DNA of 64,000 nucleotides from Gyrodactylus bullatarudis (GCA_012064415.1 SSNU01000792.1:232805-296804), one strand, 5' to 3'; positions 1 through 12,965 are shown, counted from the stretch's first letter. Notes: generated by a model from the letters alone, not told the origin. Numbers and translations are program-made.

Positions 1-754
1 AATTGCATCCTCGCTAAGAACAACTCTTGATCTATACATGTTACAAAAATGTATTTTAAGCATTAAATTTATATCAGAAAAAGATTCTCAAAAGGGATGC
101 CCAAAATCTCAAAGAGTCTTTCAGATAAATTTTCCCATCTGCTTTTGACATCTTTGTAGCATGTATGGAAATGTATTTTCCTTGTATGATTAACTAACCT
201 GGCTTATGTATAATTTTTCCAACCTTGCAATCATCATCTTCAAATGTTCAAACCCCTTTTTTTGTCTGTGTCCTCTTCAAAGCTATACACTAAAATACAT
301 CTTGAAAGTTATTTGTGCGCAATTAATCTGCTAGTAGAAATTTAAGACACCAACCAAAGCAAAACTAAACTAATACTAAGTGGCTTAGATTTCCTCTCAG
401 AAATCAATTATCTTCACTCTTTTTCTACTTAATAATCTAGATCAAGTTTTAAAATCTTTGGTTACATTTTTCTATTTGAAATCAGGAATATTAGAGTATG
501 GTTAAGATGAAATCAGAATTTATTGCTTAGGTTTGATAACTCGTCCATCTTTTTCGTATTCTAATCATCTAGTTGAAATTTTTTTTTACTTGAATCAAGA
601 AAAAAAATGAAAATCTGTCCTGATAGTTGATAGAAAATTGAAACAAGTAAAATTCATATTTATTTTACTGCTCAAGTCTTAAAATATTTTATTTCAACGA
701 GTTTCCCAACCAGGCCTAATTCCAACAAATTGATTGTTCTTTCCAAATCTATAG
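1..754. other. AT-rich stretch, no gene seen
   Basis: I see no exon, RNA gene or clear repeat here. It is probably an intron of the plus-strand gene whose next exon starts at 755. Confidence 0.4.
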
Positions 755-3700
755 TCATCCATCATGAATTACCAAACTCAAATCCATCCCCAGTCCAATC
801 TTCAAATGCGAGAAATTGTTCCAACTTTGGAAAAATCCTTCATTTTCTCACAGGTATCATTCTTGTTGAATTAAATATACAGAGGTAGATTAGTTCCTTC
901 TCTTCGTCATCAAGATATGCGTCATAGCAATTGATACTTACCATGCATAGCATATACACATTGAAAGAATTCTCCCCATCCATTTAGACGTATGCATTTT
1001 TAAAACACTACCACTACTACTAATGATCATATTTAAAATCTTAATTTTAAATTTACAAGAATGATTCTTAATTTTTCTCCAGATTTGCTTTAGAGAACAT
1101 GATTCATTTTTTCTCCTTTCATTTTAATTATACATTTATTATTTTCCACCTCACATGTCCGCAAGTCTAACCCGATAAATCTATCTAATTAGTTAATGAG
1201 AAAATCATTTGAATTCTCCTGTTACTAATTTTTATAAATTTTTCATCATCCTGTTCCATCCCTACACAATTTGAATTTATTTTACAAGCGAAAAGTTACT
1301 CATTCCTCCACATAGAGGTTTCTGTCATTTCTGTCCAAGTAATTCTCTCTCCAGTCACGATTGTAGTCTGATCAAAATCTGTTTAGTTTCCTGAGTGAAA
1401 ATCAATGATCAAGGCACTTGTTCCAGTCTTAAATTCCATTCGTGTCTAAATCAAATTGGATTGTCTGAAAAATTATCCATTGTTGTTAATTTCATCTTTC
1501 TTTCCAAGTACACTGACCAAATTCTATGTAGAGTTGATTGATATTGAGTTGTGAATCCATAATTTCAACTAAAATCTCAAGATATTTTTTTCAAGAGCTC
1601 AAAATTATCCATTTTTCAAAGGGAATTGAAAATTTGACAAATTTCCTTCAATGAGTTCATCTCAGTACCGTGTAAAATTTCGATTTACTGCTATAAAAGT
1701 GTTAAAATTTTGATAATCTATAATTAGCGAGTCTTTTGGCTTGTATTGGTCTATCTGTAGAAAAAGAAAGACCAACACCTTTCTCTCCCCTTTATAGGCA
1801 AGAATTAGAGAAACCGATTTTTTGAAAATTAAAATCATTTTACCAAAATTTTGTATGTTTTTTGGCTTATAAATACAGTAACCTTTGTGAATATGAATTC
1901 ATCAGTGAGTTTTTCAATGATTTAGCTCGGGGAAAATTCACAGTTTTCCTTAATGTACATATTACACCTGATTACAATGTACTTCAAAAAGCATTTTTAC
2001 AATCAGACCTTTAAATGACACCGTTTAACCTTATAGGTGAAGTTAAGATTGAAACAGACGTCCCTCCACCGTTACCCTTGAGGATACGTAGTCCAGAACC
2101 GAAAATGCCTCAGACTCCAATTCCATCCACTCCTACAAGTCAATACACCAACAATGGTCCTCAACTGCCAGTTAGAAATAAAAGCCCAAATCCATATTCT
2201 TCCCCTATCAGAATTAAGGGAGTTATTCCAGAAACCAGAAACTCGAGTAAGAGTAAACCGAGAAGCTCCATTTTTGACTTTGTCAAGTGAGTTTTGATAA
2301 TGGCCGTTTCGAATACTTTTTAACGAAGAAAAAATATAGAATTTTTATATATCTACCTTGGAGTAGTTACGCAAATGAATTATGAAATATTTTGTCTGTA
2401 TCAAAATATTCTTTTTGACAACATTCACAGGATTTAGAAGACGGGTGGATATTGAACAATAAAGCTCTTATTTCCCCTGCTCTCATCAGACTCTTAAACT
2501 GGCTTAATATTTATCATCCAAACTCTTCATATCCGCATGAGAAGTACCCCAGATTAGTTTCCAAATCGTCAGACAAAATGAAAAATAAATCAAAAAATTG
2601 TGCAACTAAAAATCAAGGGATCAAAAGATAAAGATGTAGAGAGCGGTTTCATCTAGAAAACCATCTCAAGAAAAGATGTTTCATTATTTTATGGATAAAT
2701 ATCAAGCCGGTGTAAGAGTCTGATGTGAACCAGTGAAGTAGAAGCTTTATTCAATATTCTCACCCTTCTTCTACAAATCCTCTAAGAAATGAATATTCCT
2801 ACTGATACAGACAAAATGTTTATAGATGCTACCCGGCTCTACTTCCCACCAAATAAAATATTTATATTTAGGCGTAATGAAGAGTGAGTTAATGATGCGT
2901 AACATCTCTCGTCCTTCTGATGCTTTTTTCTTCTACACAGTTCTTATTTCACAGTTTTCTTTCATTATCTTCAAGTACAACTCTATTGATGACATAAATT
3001 CATCACAAATCTATTACAGATTTTATTCACATTTTTCATGTTCAATACTCTTTTACTTTTTGAAAGATCTTCAAATAACTAAGTGGGTCTTTTTCATCTC
3101 ACCATCAGAAATTGGAATTAATTAAATGAAAACTTGATTTAAAAATCTAAACAAAACTATCCTTTTTTATTACAGTTCATTATTAAATCTTTTCGAAACT
3201 GGTTGAAGATAACCATGCAAATTTTAAAATCTGATCTGTTACCCATAAGGTTCAGTTATCATATTTCTTTGACTTTTCCTTTTCTCTCTAGATGCTAAGC
3301 GACTGAAGTGATATTAATGAAAATGAAGCATTAGCCTTTTTAAATACTATTAAAATATCCTTCATTTATGCCATGTATGCAACTTTAATGTATCGAGTTA
3401 AAGTAAGATTTTGAGTTCTCATTTGTTCTCATGAGTTGAAACGTACCTACAGATTTTCATCTTTCTCCCGTAAATACTTTCGATTGTACCTGTATCGGAA
3501 CTTCTAGGTTAGGTTTATTATTTTACTCCCCAAAATTTACCGTCTTTTCTTGGATGGGAAACTTTTTGTACCCAGGGAGAGTTAAAGCGATTCAGATCTT
3601 CAAGAATTCTATCTTCCAATACATGGTTTTTCAAATATTTTCTCTTTTGACCAGTTGGCTTTTTCTTTTAAAATCGCTTGAACAGCCTGAATTAATACGC

Positions 3701-6700
3701 TCAGTTTCAATTAATTTTCCTCCTGTTTTTCTCACTCCCCAACATTGAGCAGCTAATTTTACACCTACAGTTGTACCAGTCTTTAACCAGTATCTTTTGA
3801 ACCAGCTATAATAAGTTATTATTATTAACTAATTATAAGGGAACAACTCAGAAAGGTAATGCTTCTATTTCATTCATTAGGTTTTTCTTGAATACACTAT
3901 TAATAATTATTAATTTAACATATATTACTCTGTTTAAGATCTTGATCCCTTCCTTGAATGGGATATGAACTTGATAAAAATGGTTTCACATTCACGAATT
4001 ACACTGTGATTTTATCCAAAAAATATCGAATCATTTCATTGTAAATTTCTATTCATTCGGCACCATATCCCATCCCAATGATTACTCACAATTACAGAAT
4101 ATGGCGATTAATTTCATATCTTTCATCCCTGACTGAATGACTGATGGCATTTTCATCCTCATCCATTGATCTAAACTTGGTCCAGCTTATTTTGTTTTTC
4201 TACTAATTTTAGAGAGATAAATTTGTTATTGCTTAAAAAGCTAGAAGAAATGTAGTTTAGAGAATATTGGCCGAGTGATTTTTTCACAATTGGATATCTA
4301 ATAAATGATCTAAATTCTTTTGTGCTTAGGAATTATGTGAATACTCTACTACCTGGGAAATAATAACACATTTTCATGAACAATTTTCATAACATGAAAA
4401 TAGCGCAGTTTAATTTCCAAGTGTAAGCTTGAAAAATCAATGTTTCTTTTCTGAATAGAATTAACCTCTGATGGCATGATTCTCTAACCCTTTTATTTTA
4501 ATCCACTGGAGAACTTTGTTTAGAAATGAACAATTCAATAACCAAAAAATGTTTAAATGTTTATCTGAATAGGGGCATCTTAGTAGTAGTTGACTGAAAT
4601 GATTGAAATTTATTTCGATAGATTTGTGAAGCACCCTAAATGGTCATAGACATCACTTGGGGTTTGCTAAAGAGTAAAATTAACAAATGATGGCTGACAA
4701 AATGAGGTTCTATTTAGCAATCAGTCACTAAATGAGGATAGTAGTGATATATATATTTAAAAAGTCAGATACTAAACAAGTCCACATTATTAGACTATGA
4801 GTAGGAAATTTTAATTTCATTCAAAATTTTGCACTCCAACCCGGTAGACTAGAAATTCTCTTTTGTCCCATATCACAAACGAATAATTCAATTTTTTTCA
4901 AGGCAAATGAAAAACTCCTTCAGTTTTCATAGTGTAAATAATCATAGTAACAGTACCGCAATCAATGGGAATCCAGAACAGAAAAAGTCACATTCCAAAC
5001 GAACCCACTTACAACGACATTCAAAGAGTCCCAATCCATCTAAAAATATTATCCCAACTTCTCCTCAGGCTAGAATTCATCCCAACGACTATGAGTACCT
5101 AAATCCGAATGCTCTTATGAAGGAGTCAATATCACTGCCTAAAAACATCAGTTCAGTGTATCACAAATCACAAAAAGATAATCAACTTCATCTTCAGGAA
5201 ATTTATAATCCTCAGAGTTACCGGAGACCCTTGCGCCTCAACAGTTATCACACATCTCATCAATTTAATGATAGCAATAAGGACTATGTTGATAATCAGT
5301 TTAGAAGTTATGAAGAACCAATTCGTCCAAGTTTACCCAACCGTAGAAATCTTGTAAGCATCTTTCACTTTTTATTGTAAAAAATTTCAAAACAGAGATT
5401 TCAGTATCATTAAGTAAAAAAACTTAGAGTTATCTAGATTCAGTAGAGAAAATTCAGCTATTCATTTAATAGATCTCCTATCTTTCACCCTTTTTCTAAT
5501 CATTTTCCCTCCTTATCAGACATGTCACAATATTTAATTTAAGTACATCAGGTAGGCTTTATCAGGATTATTCGAGAACTATGTTTTTGAATTGATAGAT
5601 TGATTCGTATCTAATATATATGCATGCACACTTGAAGTGTTAGTTGTATCTTTATGAATCTTAATAACATAATTAAAATTATGTTATCCAACACACTATA
5701 GCATTCAGTATTGATTCGAGTGATGAACGTTTCATTTCGCCGGCTCTCTCTCTCTCTTCAGACTTGAAAGCTTTTAGAATGTACTTGGAAAAGCTCATGA
5801 GATTAGATATTTTGTCAGCTGATTTGTCAGATAATTTTCACTATTTCAAAATATTTAGCTACAACTTTTAAGATTAGGTTCATTAAAAATAATCTTCAAA
5901 ATATTTCATGATTTTCTCTAATGTTTTACTCTGAAATTATCGTTTGTGAATTCTTTCGTTTGTGTATTCTCTTATAGTCAGTAAAGAGATTCTGAATCAT
6001 CAAAAATTCTAAAAGCATTTCTAAGCTAGTTCTGATTAGACTTCCCTTAAATAATATGAAAAATCGGGTAACTTTCTTACGATTTATGGAGGGATGTACT
6101 GTACTGACCATTATTTCGTTTTCGCTTAAATGAGGAGTTACTGATCATCTCTTATGCTAATTGCAGGTTGATTCGTAGATTAGAATATTCTAAAATTCAT
6201 TGATATCAAGTTAAGAATCTAAATGCTCAACTTTTTTAGTCAGGGGATTCAAAGTTCAATAGGTTAAAAAAGGATTCTCTAGTTTAATTCAAATCCGAAT
6301 GTTGGTTCTGACTAATAACTTTCTTGTCCGTCTATCTCTCAAAGTTTCAATAATATCTAATGATATGAATAATATATACTCTTCAAGGCATGACATTGTA
6401 GCATTTTAATTTTTACTATAACATGTGTTTTCTACTATTTTCTAGTTAACTCACTCAGATAATTATAACCACACAGTATCATCTCCGAATCATCGACGTA
6501 ATCGCAGAGGCAGTGACTCAAAAAATCAATACATGTGAGTTTCTTCTTGCGAGACTTTATCAAGAAAAATACAATTTTTTGTGTAATCCAAATTGCCAAA
6601 ATTCTCTTCCCTATGATAATAAACAAAAGTATATTGTGTATCTTACAATCAAGACCCTCAAACTTGTTGGGAAATAGACAAAGTATAATTGTATGTATAC

Positions 6701-8200
6701 TGTTAGAGAATTTTTCGTTAGTGTAATGCAAAATTCACTAGTTTTATCTGAACATTCACGGTTAAATTATCTAGGTGATTTTGAAAAACCCTAATTCATT
6801 GTATATACATATGTAGAAATGCCAAGAGCATCCTTACTCGTCTTTGAAAAAGGGTAAGCCTGAAAATACTGTACTCATAACCACTACTGTATTTGAAAAA
6901 TATCTTTTGTAGGTGATCATTGATCGTTCATGATTATTACCTAATTATAATTAACCTATCTGAATATCTATCATCTGTCTCATTCACACGTAATAAATAC
7001 AATACAAATGCTTTAATATATGCAATATGAAACTTCTTAATTTATGCAGTCCCTCAAGATAATTATAATTATAATCTACATTAACCTGTTTTCTTCATCT
7101 TTCCATTTGACTTTTCCCACTTTATACAGTCAATCAACAAAGGGTCTTCACGTATAGTGGAATGAGAAATCGTCAAAAGATTTTCATGTTTCATCATCTT
7201 TTTGAAGCATAAATCAAAACATTTCACTATACATGAAAATCTCTTGAAGGTTTCTAATTCCACTATAAGTGAAGACCCTTTTCTGATTGACTGTAGTTCT
7301 ATGGTTGAGTAACTAAACTTGCATCAATTAAGAAATTTACTAGAGAATTTTGACATGAGCACTGCATGTAGAGAGATCTAGTCGAATAAGTAAGTGTTAA
7401 ATTTCTCGTATTTTTTATTGGTTGATAACATCTTTGAATTCATTTGGGGCTATAAATAACAATTATAATTACCTATGTAAATGAATGTAGCATTTCTTAA
7501 TTTCTCAATTTCATTTGACCAACATTGGTATTCAAGCATGAAATTTACAGATTGGATCGGAATATAACCAACATTTTTCCAAAGCCTCCAAACGTTTTGG
7601 TACTGAGATAATCAAGTACTTGGTTCAGCGATATGAGATCCTTGCACTCTGAACTCACTTCAATTTTATCTTAAGACCTTAGTATTCCTATTGGCCCAGA
7701 TCTAAAAAACATTCAAAATTTAATGGGCCTTTAAACCTTTAAAATTTTTAAATAACAAGGTTTCAAGTTAAAATTGAAGAGACTTCAGAGTGCAAGCATC
7801 TCATACCGCTGAAGAAGTTACTTGAATATCTCAGTACCGAAACTTCTGGAAGAGGCATCATCTTTCTAAAAATCCACTTGTATTCGTTAACGTACACATT
7901 GGACAATTTGAAATTTTTCTCGATTCATTTTGAAGCAGGCATTTGACTTTATAATTACCACTTAGAATCAGTTGATATTTTAATCTGAACAACATTTCTT
8001 TCAAACTTTTTCAATAACTCTTCTGATCTTGCTAATAAACATGATAATTTCAGACCGCATTTTATTCTCTGTTTCTTGAAAAGTTCCTGGTCTTCATAAA
8101 AAACCAAGCTCAGTCGCCTAGATTTAGGTTCTTCAGCTCAGCAAGAAGTTCCAGAAAATCTTTCATGAATGAAAATTATTTCATGTCATCAGGAGAATAG
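755..8200 (+). CDS. Unrecognised Ser/Asn/Pro-rich protein, 3' part of gene
   Basis: I do not recognise this gene. Its 5' end lies left of the window. Exons 2037-2286, 4903-5353 and 6446-6534 join in one frame: 2286 ends two bases into a codon, 4903 supplies the third base, and 5353/6446 meet on a codon boundary. Donors are GTGAGT, GTAAGC and GTGAGT. A phase-compatible upstream exon is 755-853 (acceptor CTATAG, donor GTATCA). A possible last exon is 8128-8200, ending in TAG with AATAAA at 8224. The protein is rich in Ser, Asn, Pro and basic residues. It has proline motifs (PPPLPLR; RPSLPNRR) that could bind SH3 domains, and a short segment SIFDFVK. There is no membrane segment or folded domain that I can see. 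It looks like the disordered tail of a scaffold or receptor. The three middle exons are well supported; the first and last are less so. Confidence 0.6.
854..2036. other. Intron of the unrecognised 5' gene
   Basis: No exon seen. Positions 1738-1759 carry one copy of a 22-base motif that recurs as one arm of the hairpin at 25101-25169. Confidence 0.4.
2430..2780. mobile_element. Foldback (MITE-like) element
   Basis: Arms at about 2430-2515 and 2692-2780 are imperfect inverted copies of each other, with roughly 175 bases between them. The inner ends carry ATATTTATC-type sequence next to a CATCAGACTCTTA core. The same core occurs in the foldback at 59857-60143, so the two belong to one family. 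The element sits in an intron and shows no coding potential. Confidence 0.65.
2781..4902. other. Intron, no gene seen
   Basis: This AT-rich intron lies between the exons ending at 2286 and starting at 4903. The short open frames here lack splice-site and family support. Confidence 0.45.
5354..6445. other. Intron with a CT microsatellite
   Basis: Intron of the unrecognised gene. A short (CT)n run lies at about 5744-5758. Nothing else was identified. Confidence 0.45.
7127..7293. repeat. 62-bp-arm inverted repeat (hairpin)
   Basis: Arm 7127-7188 and arm 7232-7293 are near-perfect reverse complements with a few mismatches, separated by 43 bases. A transcript would fold into one long hairpin. 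It could be a small MITE, or an siRNA or miRNA precursor. No second copy was noticed in the window. Confidence 0.7.
7588..7855. mobile_element. Foldback element, family with copies at 48.4 and 61.1 kb
   Basis: Arms at about 7588-7680 and 7762-7855 are inverted copies sharing GGTACTGAGATA, TATGAGAT and TTGCACTCTGAA blocks. Related sequence with the order GTCTCATGCC...TTTCAGTACCGAA occurs at 48421-48490. A shorter CAAGCGTCTCATC match lies at about 61085. It has no coding potential. Confidence 0.65.
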
Positions 8201-10054
8201 GATGGTGCTCACTTCCTCATTGAAATAAAATATTAGTGGAAACATTTCTAAAAACCATGAATAAGCATTTCTTCCTTAATTAAACTTGCACTCAAACAGG
8301 GCTTAAATAAACAAGATTCTTTATTAATAAAAATAGTTTTTTTATTGTTGATTGTTTGCCTCCGATTCGTTTTAGGAATTCTGAAATACTTCTATAAAGT
8401 TTTATTATTTCTATAATCTTATGCTTCGGAGTTCCTCCGATCACATATTTCTCATTTATCATCTTAAATCACCACACATCTATCCTTGGGTAATTTTTGA
8501 ATTCAATGAACTAGAGTTTGTTGCGATAATGCTAATGAATCAATCACTCTTCTTGCTTAAAGTTAGAGATTATCAAGACCGTTTAACTCAATCAAATCTA
8601 ACTCATCTGTTAAACTAGCTTACTCTTAGTACCTCTTGGGAGAAAAATTTACTAAAGTACTCGTTGTGAAAGAATCCAAGTTTTTCTAGCAATTGGAAAT
8701 CAAGTGTTTCCCCTCAAAAGGGGTATGATGATGTTTTGATCAGTTTAGGACAAAGACTGGCATTATCTCAAAATTTGTCTAATCAGGGATCTTCCTAACT
8801 CATCCATTTTTGATCTTGTTCATCGCCTCTTACGATTCTGCTCGCCCCTCATCAAATTAAATAAATATCCTGCATAAAACTTCTTCTCCTCAATCATAAG
8901 ATTTCTCGAATAGGGTTCTATTTTAGATTGGGAATCACAAGGTTTTTTCGAATTTGAATAAATTAACATAATGCATCAAAAAGTTGATCTTTTTTGCGTT
9001 AATCTCTATGAGAAAATCGTTATTACACGATTTTTTCATTTCTCAAGAAATCTATAAAAATTTCTATTGTTTCATGTTTTTTATTTCAAATAAAAACTAC
9101 CTAATCAAAACCTTGTAATAATTTATTTGAATGAGATGACTTGCTTCTCAATTTGCCTTATTCTTCCAGAGAAACTTTGATTCTTGTTGAATTCATTTTC
9201 AAAAAAAGGTAAATTTAGAAGCATTATTTTACTATGTAATCGATATAAATACTTTGTTACATCCTCAAACGACTACATTGCGTTTATGATTGTAGTAGTT
9301 GAAAATCTCTAATCCTAAGAGACCTTGTCAATCTTTGGAATCTTTGAAAAAAATATGAACCTCTTTAAAGATATTTCGATCAAAATGTCAAGCATTCCTC
9401 TAATACATTTATGTCATCGGAAGTTTTCAATTATTTCCAAGGGTGCTGACTGTTGCTAAACTCTAATTCTGTTGCTGTTTATGCTTCTGAGCAACTCTTT
9501 CTTGTTTTGTGAACAAATTGAAGTAAAGATGACTCTGATATCTCAGTTGTTTCAATTTAACAGGCTGACATAACATGTTACGGTTCTGACTTGAATATAT
9601 AAAAGAATAAAGTATTCATGTACGATATGATGGGCACAAATCTCCTTTTCAATGTCTAATCTATAATATGAATGTTGAGCCAAGAAACAATTTCATTTAT
9701 TTATTTATTTTGGATTTATTATAATAGTAAACCCATTCACAGATTGAAAACGATCAACTCCCAAAATGGACACGAAGTGAAATATCTATCCTTGATGAAA
9801 AAGGAGACCATGAAGAAAGCACCTTTAACAGAGCAGAGGAAAAAGAGTTCTCGCGCCATCATTTGATTTATCCATAATCCATCTAAATTTATATTAAAAA
9901 TTTTTGCTTTATGAGACAAAAAAGTTCAAAGATAAACCCCGGATCCCATGAGTACCATCAAATGCTATTTACTTCCTATCTAATCTTTCAATCATAATTT
10001 ATACAAATTGAAAAATAATTATTATTTTATTTAAACTGAAAAATAATTTATTTT
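8201..10054. other. Intergenic stretch, no confident gene
   Basis: This lies between the possible polyA signal of the plus-strand gene (8224-8229) and the 3' end of LIPT1. A short open frame after a CAG at 9741-9742 was considered as an exon but not accepted. Nothing else was identified. Confidence 0.4.
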
Positions 10055-11253
10055 CTACATTCTTCCCAGTGCCTTGCTGAATAATTGCAAGAGTTCTCTT
10101 TTGACTAGGGAATCTTTCATTGCCAAAATCTTCCCATAGCCTTCCTGGTTGAGTTGCACTCCCACGAGGAGTGAGTCTTCAACATTGCTAACATTGTCTC
10201 CAGTTACACTTTTTATTTGGCCTTTGTCAAATGTCACTAGTTGGCCATCTGAAAGTTGTACTTGGAAAGGGGGAGTACGACCAAATTTATGATTGAAGCT
10301 TTTCAAGGTTTCCACTTGTTCCTTGAACCAATCTCGTGACATGAACACGTCCAGATCCCTGTCTAGATCAACTTGAATAACCTTCGCTTCGGTCGCGTAA
10401 TTTTTTCTCAAATCATAGCTAAACTTTTCAATGAGAGCTTCTTTTGCTTCCTCTGTTGATATGTTTAAATTGATTATGTCACTAGGCACACTTTTGGAGC
10501 CTTTTGATTCAATATTCTAGGGAAAATAAAAACCTTATTGCGATGTTAAGTTTGAATCGTGCTTCTCACCTTTTCTAGAGTTGGTTTTAGCAAATTTTGT
10601 AACAAATTTAAATTTGCATTACAAAGCAAAGTACAATGATGGTAACATGAAGTTGACGATAGCCTTGAAGCGCCACCAGATATTTTGAGGGGTTTCTTAA
10701 TTTATAAAAAGATTTAGTAATTTGAAAATTAGTTACCTGGTTATCCTTAATCGCCCAAAGATCGTAGCGTTTGCCCACTTCAATTTTTAATTTGTTTAAT
10801 TTCGATGATATACCATCTGCAATAGATTGCATACACATTGTACGACTAAATGCTTTATTTGCTTGAAAGTAACTAATGTTGAGATTTCCTTTGTCATGAA
10901 AGACTGTGCCTCCACCAGAATAACGACGGGCAAATTTGATATTATTCTCCCTGGCCATCTTCATTTGAAATTCAACCCAGGGATTTTGAAAGGCTCCTAT
11001 CACTACACAAGGCTCGTTAACCCAGAGCAAGTAGTCTGGAACTACCAAAATAGAAAGATGTTGGTAAAAATATTTTCAACTTACCATGACTAGAGGTATA
11101 TCGATTCGGTGACTTGTAAAGACAGTCTTCAAATGCTAAATTATCAAAGATATCTTTTGATTTTAGGACAAAAATTATTCCATTTTTAATACTGAGTCTG
11201 AATTGGTCTGTGCGGAACCTCTTTGTTGCTGCAGACTGGATAAAAATATACAT
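10055..11253 (-). CDS. LIPT1: Lipoyltransferase 1 (LIPT1), mitochondrial
   Basis: This mitochondrial enzyme attaches lipoyl groups to lysines of 2-oxoacid dehydrogenase complexes (lipoate-protein ligase A fold). Exons on the minus strand are 11253-11085, 11041-10737, 10695-10570 and 10516-10055. They join in frame to 353 residues; human LIPT1, from memory, is about 370. Visible family features are NLAFEDCL near the N-terminus, VVIGAFQNPW (69-78), the ligase loop RRYSGGGTV (95-103), KISGGASRL (162-170) with the lysine expected to contact lipoyl-AMP, and YHHCTLL (176-182). The first 20 or so residues are basic and hydroxyl-rich, which fits a mitochondrial leader. Introns are 43, 41 and 53 nt. 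The start at 11253 is the first ATG of the open frame; a 5' UTR intron ending just before residue 6 cannot be excluded. AATAAA (minus strand) lies at 10052-10047. Confidence 0.92.
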
Positions 11254-11382
11254 TATTGATTATAGTGTTAAGAGACTCAACTCTTGACACCAACAATATG
11301 CTGGTCTAGGCAGAGAAATAAATGATCCCCCAAGTTTAAAATCATTTTATTTCAATTAAGACTCTGAATATCAAAGTTTATG

Positions 11383-12165
11383 TCATCCAAGTCGAATTGA
11401 CTTGAGAATGGAATTACAGCTCTCGACTGCTTCCCAATCAATGGTTTTGGTTAAACCAGCACAATCTGCTCCCATACTAGTGGCTAGCCTTGAGTTACCA
11501 CCGATTGGGTTTGTTTTAAATCGAAAGGATCCATGTACATTGGTTATGCCAGTAGATCTTACGAATTCTTCTACATTGTCTGGGGAGAGGCCTCCTCCTG
11601 CCATAATATGTTTACTATCAGACTCTAGGATTTTGGACAAGTTTTTCAACTCTTTCATGGCGTCCATGATTGAAGATCCACCTCCAGAGGTAAGAACATA
11701 GTTGATTCTTGAACCTAGAATTTTGAGATCGGCACATGATTTAATTAAATCATTAGTCATATCGAAAGCCCTATGAAAGGTTATAAATTTCCCAGGTGGG
11801 ATTTTACTCATCAAATAGCAATTTCTTTCCATGCAAATGTTGCCTTGGTTGTTCAGACAGCCAATAACAAAACCTTCACAAAAACCTGAAAAACAAGCAA
11901 TATCTCTGGTCATTACATCGATTTCATCTTGAGAATAGACAAAGTCCCCTCCTCTTGGTCTGAGTAATATAGATACCGGTTTTCGATGTAAATTAACTTG
12001 AGTAATTTTTTCTACCAGACCTAAGGAAGGAGTAAGACCGCCAATCTCGATACCCTGGCACAATTCAATTCTATCAAAAGCTATAATAAGTATTGATTAG
12101 ATATTAAACGAATTACTTGGACTTTTTGGAAATTTATTGGCGGTATCGAGACAAATCTCTAGCAT
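11383..12165 (-). CDS. CUTC: CutC copper homeostasis protein homologue
   Basis: CutC family TIM-barrel protein, linked to copper homeostasis; its biochemical role is not settled. Two exons, 12165-12117 and 12080-11383, are joined across a 36-nt intron and give 248 residues (human CUTC about 270). The N-terminus MLEICLD is the usual first strand. FDRIELC spans the junction, followed by IGGLTPSLGL, LLRPRGGDFVYS, FHRAFDM, VLTSGGGSS and IMAGGGLSPDNV, all signature blocks of the family. Without the short intron the start and first strand would be lost, which supports the splice. The gene is in tandem with LIPT1 on the same strand, 129 bases from its start. A minus-strand AATAAA lies near 11351-11346. 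Confidence 0.92.
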
Positions 12166-12491
12166 TCGGGTCTTAAGGATAAATGAAAAAATTAGGCTAA
12201 GCAAAATTAATTCAGATTAAATAGAAGAGAAAATGATTTTCAATATTTCTATTTGCTTTAAAGTAGCATTGAATAGATAGAGATTTCATCTGTGTTTCCC
12301 TATTCATTTTGACAAATGAATGCATTAATAGTTCCAGTACGTGAACAAAATATGGATAAAGAATGAAAAAGGAGAAAAAAACTAATTTTTATGATAAAAT
12401 AAAATGGAGTTGTGCAAATCTTCTTTATCCATACATCTTTTTACATTTTTTTGTTATATTAAACAAAATTAATTTGAAATCACACCATAGG
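12166..12491. other. Intergenic between CUTC and the E2 gene
   Basis: AT-rich spacer holding the CUTC upstream region and the E2 3' UTR. No distinct element was seen. Confidence 0.4.
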
Positions 12492-12965
12492 TTACATATT
12501 GATCTTTAGATTGTCCTCAATACATTCTCGGACCTTTTTTTCGTACTCACGACGATTTTCAGTGTACAATTGACCGGCAACACTGTTAGCAGGGGAATTA
12601 GGATTAGGATCACCGAGAAGACTTTGTATAGAAGTCAAAATGGCCATAACATCATAAATGGGAGTCCATGTACTTGTGAGGATATCAAGGCAAATTGAGC
12701 CGTCTGTAAAAACGTTGGGATGAAATATTTTGCATGTAAATTTGACTGAAGGTGGTTTATTGGGATATTCCTCGTTAAATTCGAGTCTTAACTTGAATAT
12801 TCCATCTTCAAAAGGGGTATCTCTAGGTCCAAAAATAATAGCATTCCAGCACATAATATCTGAATCAATTGGTGCTCCCATAATTCCAAATGGTGGATCT
12901 TTGAAGCGTTTCAAATCTCGAAGAAGTCGTCTTTTAGCACCAGAAGTTACATTCGAGGAGCTCAT
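12492..12965 (-). CDS. UBE2A: Ubiquitin-conjugating enzyme E2, UBE2A/RAD6 type
   Basis: Cytosolic/nuclear E2 that carries ubiquitin on a cysteine thioester. RAD6 orthologues act with RAD18 in DNA damage tolerance and with BRE1 on histone H2B. Single exon, 157 residues. It contains the UBC core: [48 protein letters not shown] (82-84) and the active-site Cys92 in DGSICLDIL, then [16 protein letters not shown]. Overall it is closest to RAD6/UBE2A/B. It departs from the usual sequence around residues 97-108 ([14 protein letters not shown] in place of the common NRWSPTYDVSSIL pattern) and in the last 20 residues, so it is a divergent copy. It starts 148 bases head-to-head from a RING gene. Confidence 0.92.
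   Translation of the reverse strand: MSSSNVTSGAKRRLLRDLKRFKDPPFGIMGAPIDSDIMCWNAIIFGPRDTPFEDGIFKLRLEFNEEYPNKPPSVKFTCKIFHPNVFTDGSICLDILTSTWTPIYDVMAILTSIQSLLGDPNPNSPANSVAGQLYTENRREYEKKVRECIEDNLKINM

Noticed and set aside
6817..6853. Possible mini-exon between a TGTAG acceptor and a GTAAGC donor
   Set aside because: In the phase required by the preceding exon it hits a stop within ten codons.
9743..9877. Possible exon after a CAG, open to a TAA
   Set aside because: The best-looking frame starts at phase 0, but the upstream exon ending at 6534 leaves two bases. The alternative last exon at 8128-8200 fits the phase and has a polyA signal.
11402..11701. 99-codon plus-strand frame
   Set aside because: Antisense to CUTC, which matches its family over its whole length.
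10055..12165. LIPT1-CUTC operon
   Set aside because: They are tandem and close, but CUTC has its own minus-strand AATAAA before LIPT1, and no spliced leader evidence was seen.
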